From HGM04593 sp045634305 (GTDB lineage Bacteria; Bacteroidota; Bacteroidia; Bacteroidales; Bacteroidaceae), in assembly GCA_045634305.1 (NCBI GenBank), contig JAZQZZ010000051.1, positions 1-36,502 on the forward strand: DNA of 36,502 nt. The letters are read 5' to 3'. Under the pieces are notes generated by a model, which made no database searches, was not told the origin of the DNA, and saw only the letters and a list, made by a program, of their open reading frames with translations. Of the stretch, positions 32,597-36,502 are shown one piece after another. How positions within the stretch are numbered: position 1 is the stretch's first letter; each line of letters begins with the position of its first letter. The translations under genes were made by a program, and so were the position numbers.

Positions 32597-32936
32597 ATTT
32601 TAGAAGTTGTTCAATTTTCTTTCAAAAATATATTTACTTTGTACGTAAGAAGTGCTTGTCTTTTTATGCCCTTTGTTTTCACGAACCCGCTCTCGCTCGG
32701 CAAAGCAAGTAAACTTTCTTTGCGCTCGCTTACCTGCGGCTTTGTTGCCTGTTTTTCCCTTTTTCGCAGTTACATAGCCCGCTATGCGCCTTTGAAAAAA
32801 TGAAAAAACATTCTAAAAAAGTTCTATAAAAATTTCAAATATCGTGCCAGCGAGTTAAATATCAAGCTTGCTTGAATATTTATCAACGAGCGCAGCCGAT
32901 ATTCGCAAGGCTGTGGACATAAAATTAAACAACTTC
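32597..32936. repeat. Intergenic region with repeat copy 2, no gene seen
   Basis: GAACCCGCTCTCGCTCG (32683-32699) and GCGCTCGCTTACC...GGCTTTG (32722-32744) repeat the blocks of 30510-30575 in the same order. A further imperfect hairpin AAATATCAAGC/GCTTGAATATTT lies near 32857-32881. TATTTTTG on the minus strand close to the helicase start (about 32620) may be a -7 box. Confidence 0.5.
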
Positions 32937-34040
32937 TTATTTGGGTGCCTTTATATAAAGGACAATTGCTATTATTGTATAAATTATGTTCGGTAACCAG
33001 GCTGCCAGTGCAATGGGCATCTGCTCGGCAAATGCCGAGGATATGCTCTGGAACAGGATGTATGAGAAACTGAGCGCAAGGCCAATACCCAACGACAATC
33101 CCATGCCGCCCTTGACCTTTCTCGATGATAGCGACACACCGATGATGGTGAGTATGAACGCGGCAAATGACATTGCCATGCGTTTGTGATACTCAATCTC
33201 AAAGCTCTTTGTATTGGCAAATCCTTTCTCTTTCTGCTTGTCGATGTACTCACCCAGTTCGGGGGTAGTCATCGTTTCCTGTTCGCCTTCGGAGATTAGA
33301 AAATCGCCCGGCTCAATGCCCAGCAGCGTGTCCAACGGCTCTTTGCGGCTTTCTCTTATTATCTCCCTGTCGTCATAGAGTTCGCGTATTCTCCAGTGGC
33401 GCGCAGTCCACATTCCCGGCTTGTCGGGGTTATATGTTATTGTTCTTGCTTCCATGTGCGAGACAAGCTTCTTGTCCTCGAACTTGTCGAGCATGAACCG
33501 CCATCCTGTATTGTTGCGGCTTTCGTAGCGTTCAATAAAGGCGATGGTGTTGTCGTTTATCTTCAACTGCACGTCGTTGGCCGATTCCACTTTCCTCTTC
33601 TTGTTGTATTTCTGCTCGAATTCAAGCATTGTGGCCGTTCCGTTGGGGATAATGAATGCACTCAGGAGATACGTGATTATCGAGATTATTCCGGCTGCAA
33701 TCATGTAAGGACGCATCAGACGCTTGAAACTGACGCCCGAGGAGAGGATTGCGATGATCTCGGAATTGCCGGCAAGCTTCGATGTGAAATATATTACCGA
33801 TATGAACACAAACAGCGCGCTGAATGTGTTGGCGTAGTAGGGCGCCAAATTGGCATAATAATCGAAGACAATCTCGTTCATCGGTGCATTAGAACTGACG
33901 AACTTGTCAATCTTCTCGTTGTAGTCGAATACAATGATGACGATGATAATCAATAGCAGGGAAAAGAAGTATGTTCCCAGGAATTTCTTAATTATGTAAC
34001 GGTCGAGCCGTTTCAGTTTTAAAAAATCAAGCCATTTCAT
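32937..34040 (-). CDS. LptF/LptG-family permease (YjgP/YjgQ), lipopolysaccharide export
   Basis: A 367-residue inner-membrane permease of the Lpt transporter, which lifts lipopolysaccharide towards the outer membrane with LptB. Topology fits the family: an N-terminal helix (LGTYFFSLLLIIIVIIVFDY, about 21-40), two helices in 60-115 with SGVSFKRLM between them, a periplasmic beta-jellyroll-like region (about 125-260), then three C-terminal helices with GVSLSSRKVKGGMGLSLG. The start is placed at MKWLDFLKLKRLDRY (34040). An in-frame ATG at 34061 would add MRERLFT. It is 60 bp after tgt on the same strand. LptF versus LptG cannot be separated here. Confidence 0.87.
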   Translation of the reverse strand: MKWLDFLKLKRLDRYIIKKFLGTYFFSLLLIIIVIIVFDYNEKIDKFVSSNAPMNEIVFDYYANLAPYYANTFSALFVFISVIYFTSKLAGNSEIIAILSSGVSFKRLMRPYMIAAGIISIITYLLSAFIIPNGTATMLEFEQKYNKKRKVESANDVQLKINDNTIAFIERYESRNNTGWRFMLDKFEDKKLVSHMEARTITYNPDKPGMWTARHWRIRELYDDREIIRESRKEPLDTLLGIEPGDFLISEGEQETMTTPELGEYIDKQKEKGFANTKSFEIEYHKRMAMSFAAFILTIIGVSLSSRKVKGGMGLSLGIGLALSFSYILFQSISSAFAEQMPIALAAWLPNIIYTIIAIVLYIKAPK

Positions 34041-34100
34041 CGTGAATAGTCTTTCTCTCATTTTGCCTTCTTTCCTCTTTCCTCTTTCCTTACTTGCTGT

Positions 34101-35231
34101 TTACAGGCGTCGTGTCACCTCTTCGAGCATGCTCTTTTTCCAGCTTGCATAATCGTCCATGAGTATGTGCTTGCGTGCCTCCTGCGTGAGCCATACGTAG
34201 AATGCAAGGTTGTGTATCGATGCTATCTCCAATGCCAACAGCTCCTGTGCTGCAAAAAGATGGCGCAGATAGGCCTTGCTGTAGAGTGTGTCCACAAATG
34301 ATGCACCATCCTCTTCAATTGGTGAGAAGTCGTACTTCCACTTCTCGTTGCGCATGTTCATTATACCGTGCTTTGTAAAGAGCATGGCATTGCGTCCGTT
34401 GCGGGTTGGCATGACACAGTCGAACATGTCCACACCGCGTTCTATGGCCTCGAGTATGTTGGCCGGGGTACCTACACCCATAAGGTAACGTGGCTTGTCG
34501 GTGGGCAGTATCTCATTGACAACCTCAATCATCTCGTACATTGTCTCGGCCGGCTCACCCACAGCCAATCCACCTATGGCATTGCCGGCAGCCTCCTTTG
34601 AGGCAATGAACTCGGCCGAACGGCGGCGAAGGTCGGGGTATACACAACCCTGTACAATGGGGAAGAGCTGTTGCTCGTAGCCATACATTGGCTCGGTTTC
34701 CTTCAGGCGGCCTATGCAACGGTCGAGCCAGCGGTGTGTTCTCTCCATGGATTTCTTTGCGTAGTCATAATCGGCTGTTCCCGGTGTGCATTCGTCGAAT
34801 GCCATGATGATGTCGGCACCGATGCTACGCTCGATATCCATGACTCTCTCGGGCGAGAAGAAGTGCTTTGAACCGTCGATGTGCGAACGGAACTCCACGC
34901 CTTCCTCGCTCATCTTGCGTATGTCCTTGAGCGAGAATACCTGAAAGCCGCCGCTGTCGGTGAGGATAGGGCGGTCCCACATGTTGAACTTGTGCAGGCC
35001 GCCGGCCTTTTCAAGAATGTCGAGTCCCGGACGCAGATAAAGATGATAGGTGTTGCCCAGGATTATCTGGGCTTTGATGTCCTCCTTCAGATGCGGTATC
35101 TGCACGCCCTTTACAGAGCCTACAGTTCCCACAGGCATGAAGATGGGGGTCATTATGTCCCCGTGGTCGGTCGATAATACTCCGGCTCTTGCCTTGCATC
35201 CGCTATCGGTGTGTAGTAATTGGAATTTCAC
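34101..35231 (-). CDS. tgt: Queuine/preQ1 tRNA-ribosyltransferase
   Basis: A 376-residue TGT, which swaps guanine 34 for preQ1 in tRNAs with GUN anticodons. Active residues are visible: Asp92 in TDSGGFQVFS and nucleophile Asp271 in FDCVMPTRNGRN, plus GGLAVGEP (220-227). It begins with GTG at 35231, 4 bp after the lon stop, so coupling to lon is likely. The usual zinc site CxCxxC...H is not intact: the aligned stretch EEDGASFVDT (307-316) has Gly, Ser and Asp for the three Cys, and only His340 (SIHNLAFY) remains. I recall this from other Bacteroidetes TGTs, so it is probably lineage-typical and not a defect. Confidence 0.94.
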   Translation of the reverse strand: MKFQLLHTDSGCKARAGVLSTDHGDIMTPIFMPVGTVGSVKGVQIPHLKEDIKAQIILGNTYHLYLRPGLDILEKAGGLHKFNMWDRPILTDSGGFQVFSLKDIRKMSEEGVEFRSHIDGSKHFFSPERVMDIERSIGADIIMAFDECTPGTADYDYAKKSMERTHRWLDRCIGRLKETEPMYGYEQQLFPIVQGCVYPDLRRRSAEFIASKEAAGNAIGGLAVGEPAETMYEMIEVVNEILPTDKPRYLMGVGTPANILEAIERGVDMFDCVMPTRNGRNAMLFTKHGIMNMRNEKWKYDFSPIEEDGASFVDTLYSKAYLRHLFAAQELLALEIASIHNLAFYVWLTQEARKHILMDDYASWKKSMLEEVTRRL

Positions 35232-35235
35232 GTTG

Positions 35236-36502
35236 TTATGCCATTAAGTTAACAGGGTTCTTTACTTTCTCTTCGAGCAGTGCAATCTCAAGCACCTCCT
35301 TAATGTCGTTGACATAGTGGAAGGTGAGCCCGTTGAGGTATACATCGGGGATTGCATTGATGTTGCGTCTGTTCTCCTCGCAGATTATGATATCGGTTAT
35401 TCCGGCGCGTTTTGCAGCAAGGATTTTCTCTTTTATGCCGCCTACAGGCAATACCTTGCCACGCAGGGTTATCTCGCCGGTCATGGCAATGTTTGGCTTC
35501 ACGCGGCGTTGTGTGAGTGCCGATGCCAAAGCTGTAGCCATTGTGATACCGGCCGAAGGACCGTCCTTGGGAATAGCTCCCTCGGGCACGTGGAGATGGA
35601 TGTTCCATTTCTCGAAAATCTCGTATGGGATTGAGAACTCCTCGGCATGTGACTTGATGTATTCGAGCGCAAGCATGGCCGACTCCTTCATCACGTCGCC
35701 AAGGTTTCCTGTAAGGGTCATCTTCTCACCCTTGCCTTTGCTGAGGCTTGTCTCGATGAACAGTATCTCACCGCCCACGGCAGTCCATGCAAGGCCTGTG
35801 ACTACGCCTGCATATTCGTTACCCTGGTATTTGTCGCGTGAATACTCCTTCACGCCGAGCAGTTCCTGAAGATCGGCTGGCTTTATGTTCCTGTTCTTTA
35901 TCTCGCCGGCGGTCGCCTTCTGGCATGCAAGACGACGGCAGATCTTGCCGATTCTCTTCTCGAGTGTCCTGACGCCCGATTCGCGTGTGTAGTCCTCTAT
36001 AATGTGCTCGATAGCCTGCTTGCTTATTGTTATCTTTTCGTCGGCAATACCGTTTGCCTCCTTCTCCTTTGGTATCAGGTGGCGCTTTGCAATCTCAATC
36101 TTCTCCTCGGTGAGGTAACCGCTGACCTCAATTAGCTCCATGCGGTCGAGCAGGGGAGCGGGTATGCTTGCAAGATTGTTGGCCGTTGCAATGAACATTA
36201 CGTTTGAGAGGTCGTAGTCAATGTCGAGGAAGTTGTCGTGGAAACTGTTGTTCTGCTCCGGATCGAGAACCTCGAGCAATGCCGATGAGGGGTCGCCGTG
36301 CATTGAGGCCTGACCTACCTTGTCAATCTCGTCAAGAATGAATACAGGGTTGTCGGAACCTGCCTTTACAAGGTTCTTCAGAATGCGGCCGGGCATGGCT
36401 CCTACGTATGTCTTGCGATGTCCTCGAATCTCCGATTCATCGTGTATGCCACCAAGTGACATGCGTACATATTTGCGTTTGAGCGACTCGGCAATTGATT
36501 TG
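35236..36502 (-). CDS. lon: Lon protease (5' end cut by window)
   Basis: The C-terminal 422 residues of ATP-dependent Lon. The frame is open from the window end, just after the Walker A (KSIAESLKRKYVRMSLGG). It has the Walker B PVFILDEIDK, the sensor and alpha-helical AAA+ parts, and the S16 protease domain with catalytic Ser in KDGPSAGIT and Lys in GGIKEKILAAKRAG. The C-terminus is EEKVKNPVNLMA. The first in-frame ATG (36462) is internal, not the true start. It is followed at 4 bp by tgt and then the LptF/G gene on the same strand, so a shared transcript is likely. Confidence 0.96.
   Translation of the reverse strand, partial: KSIAESLKRKYVRMSLGGIHDESEIRGHRKTYVGAMPGRILKNLVKAGSDNPVFILDEIDKVGQASMHGDPSSALLEVLDPEQNNSFHDNFLDIDYDLSNVMFIATANNLASIPAPLLDRMELIEVSGYLTEEKIEIAKRHLIPKEKEANGIADEKITISKQAIEHIIEDYTRESGVRTLEKRIGKICRRLACQKATAGEIKNRNIKPADLQELLGVKEYSRDKYQGNEYAGVVTGLAWTAVGGEILFIETSLSKGKGEKMTLTGNLGDVMKESAMLALEYIKSHAEEFSIPYEIFEKWNIHLHVPEGAIPKDGPSAGITMATALASALTQRRVKPNIAMTGEITLRGKVLPVGGIKEKILAAKRAGITDIIICEENRRNINAIPDVYLNGLTFHYVNDIKEVLEIALLEEKVKNPVNLMA

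Overview
The window looks like the chromosome of a Bacteroidales bacterium, most likely Prevotellaceae or Bacteroidaceae. The reasons are: intergenic promoters of the Bacteroidetes type (TTTG, a 19-21 bp gap, then TAnnTTTG), weak Shine-Dalgarno sites, a secreted GH20 hexosaminidase with a ricin-like N-terminus, a DPP IV-type peptidase, a DUF5715 lipoprotein, the Bacteroidetes form of oxaloacetate decarboxylase alpha, and a tRNA-guanine transglycosylase without the usual zinc cysteines. The assignment rests on recalled family features, not on a search. Most of the window is housekeeping DNA with small accessory insertions.

Left part (1-10.8 kb): a GH20 beta-N-acetylhexosaminidase cut by the window edge, a DUF5715 lipoprotein, an oxaloacetate decarboxylase-like protein whose C-terminal biotinyl-like domain has no biotinylatable lysine, then three tandem 559-residue acyl-CoA synthetase paralogues. 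Each synthetase gene has its own leader and its own terminator. The second and third share a nearly identical 174-bp segment, and the third has Arg where the other two have the last conserved Lys.

Middle part (10.9-19.7 kb): a nitrilase-type amidase, a stand-alone HsdR-N-like nuclease domain, holA (DNA polymerase III delta) and a RecB-like PD-(D/E)XK nuclease. Next is a roughly 2-kb islet holding an AraC regulator, a small protein built of 11-residue repeats and an unrecognised 113-residue protein. Intact htpG lies on one side of the islet and a 49-codon remnant of an htpG 3' end lies on the other, which suggests insertion at, or duplication of, the htpG tail. Beyond htpG a GIY-YIG nuclease gene is tightly bracketed by inverted copies of a short repeat. 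More copies lie at 18.9-19.0, 22.4 and 24.4 kb, and their stem bases covary.

Right part (19.3-36.5 kb): clpC with a small overlapping downstream gene, and aspS. A four-gene operon follows (nuclease-like protein, zinc ribbon plus membrane anchor, SPFH plus GYF_2 protein, four-helix membrane protein), resembling the Bacillus YdjG/YdjI membrane module. Its upstream region is packed with inverted repeats. Then come dipeptidyl peptidase IV, a gamma-carbonic anhydrase-like protein with a DEAD-box helicase, and the lon-tgt-lptF/G run, with lon cut by the window end. No tRNA, rRNA, CRISPR array, transposase or integrase was seen.

The strongest leads for something undescribed are the GIY-YIG/covarying-repeat cassette family, the htpG-tail islet with its 11-residue-repeat protein, and the SPFH/zinc-ribbon/nuclease-like operon with its structured leader.
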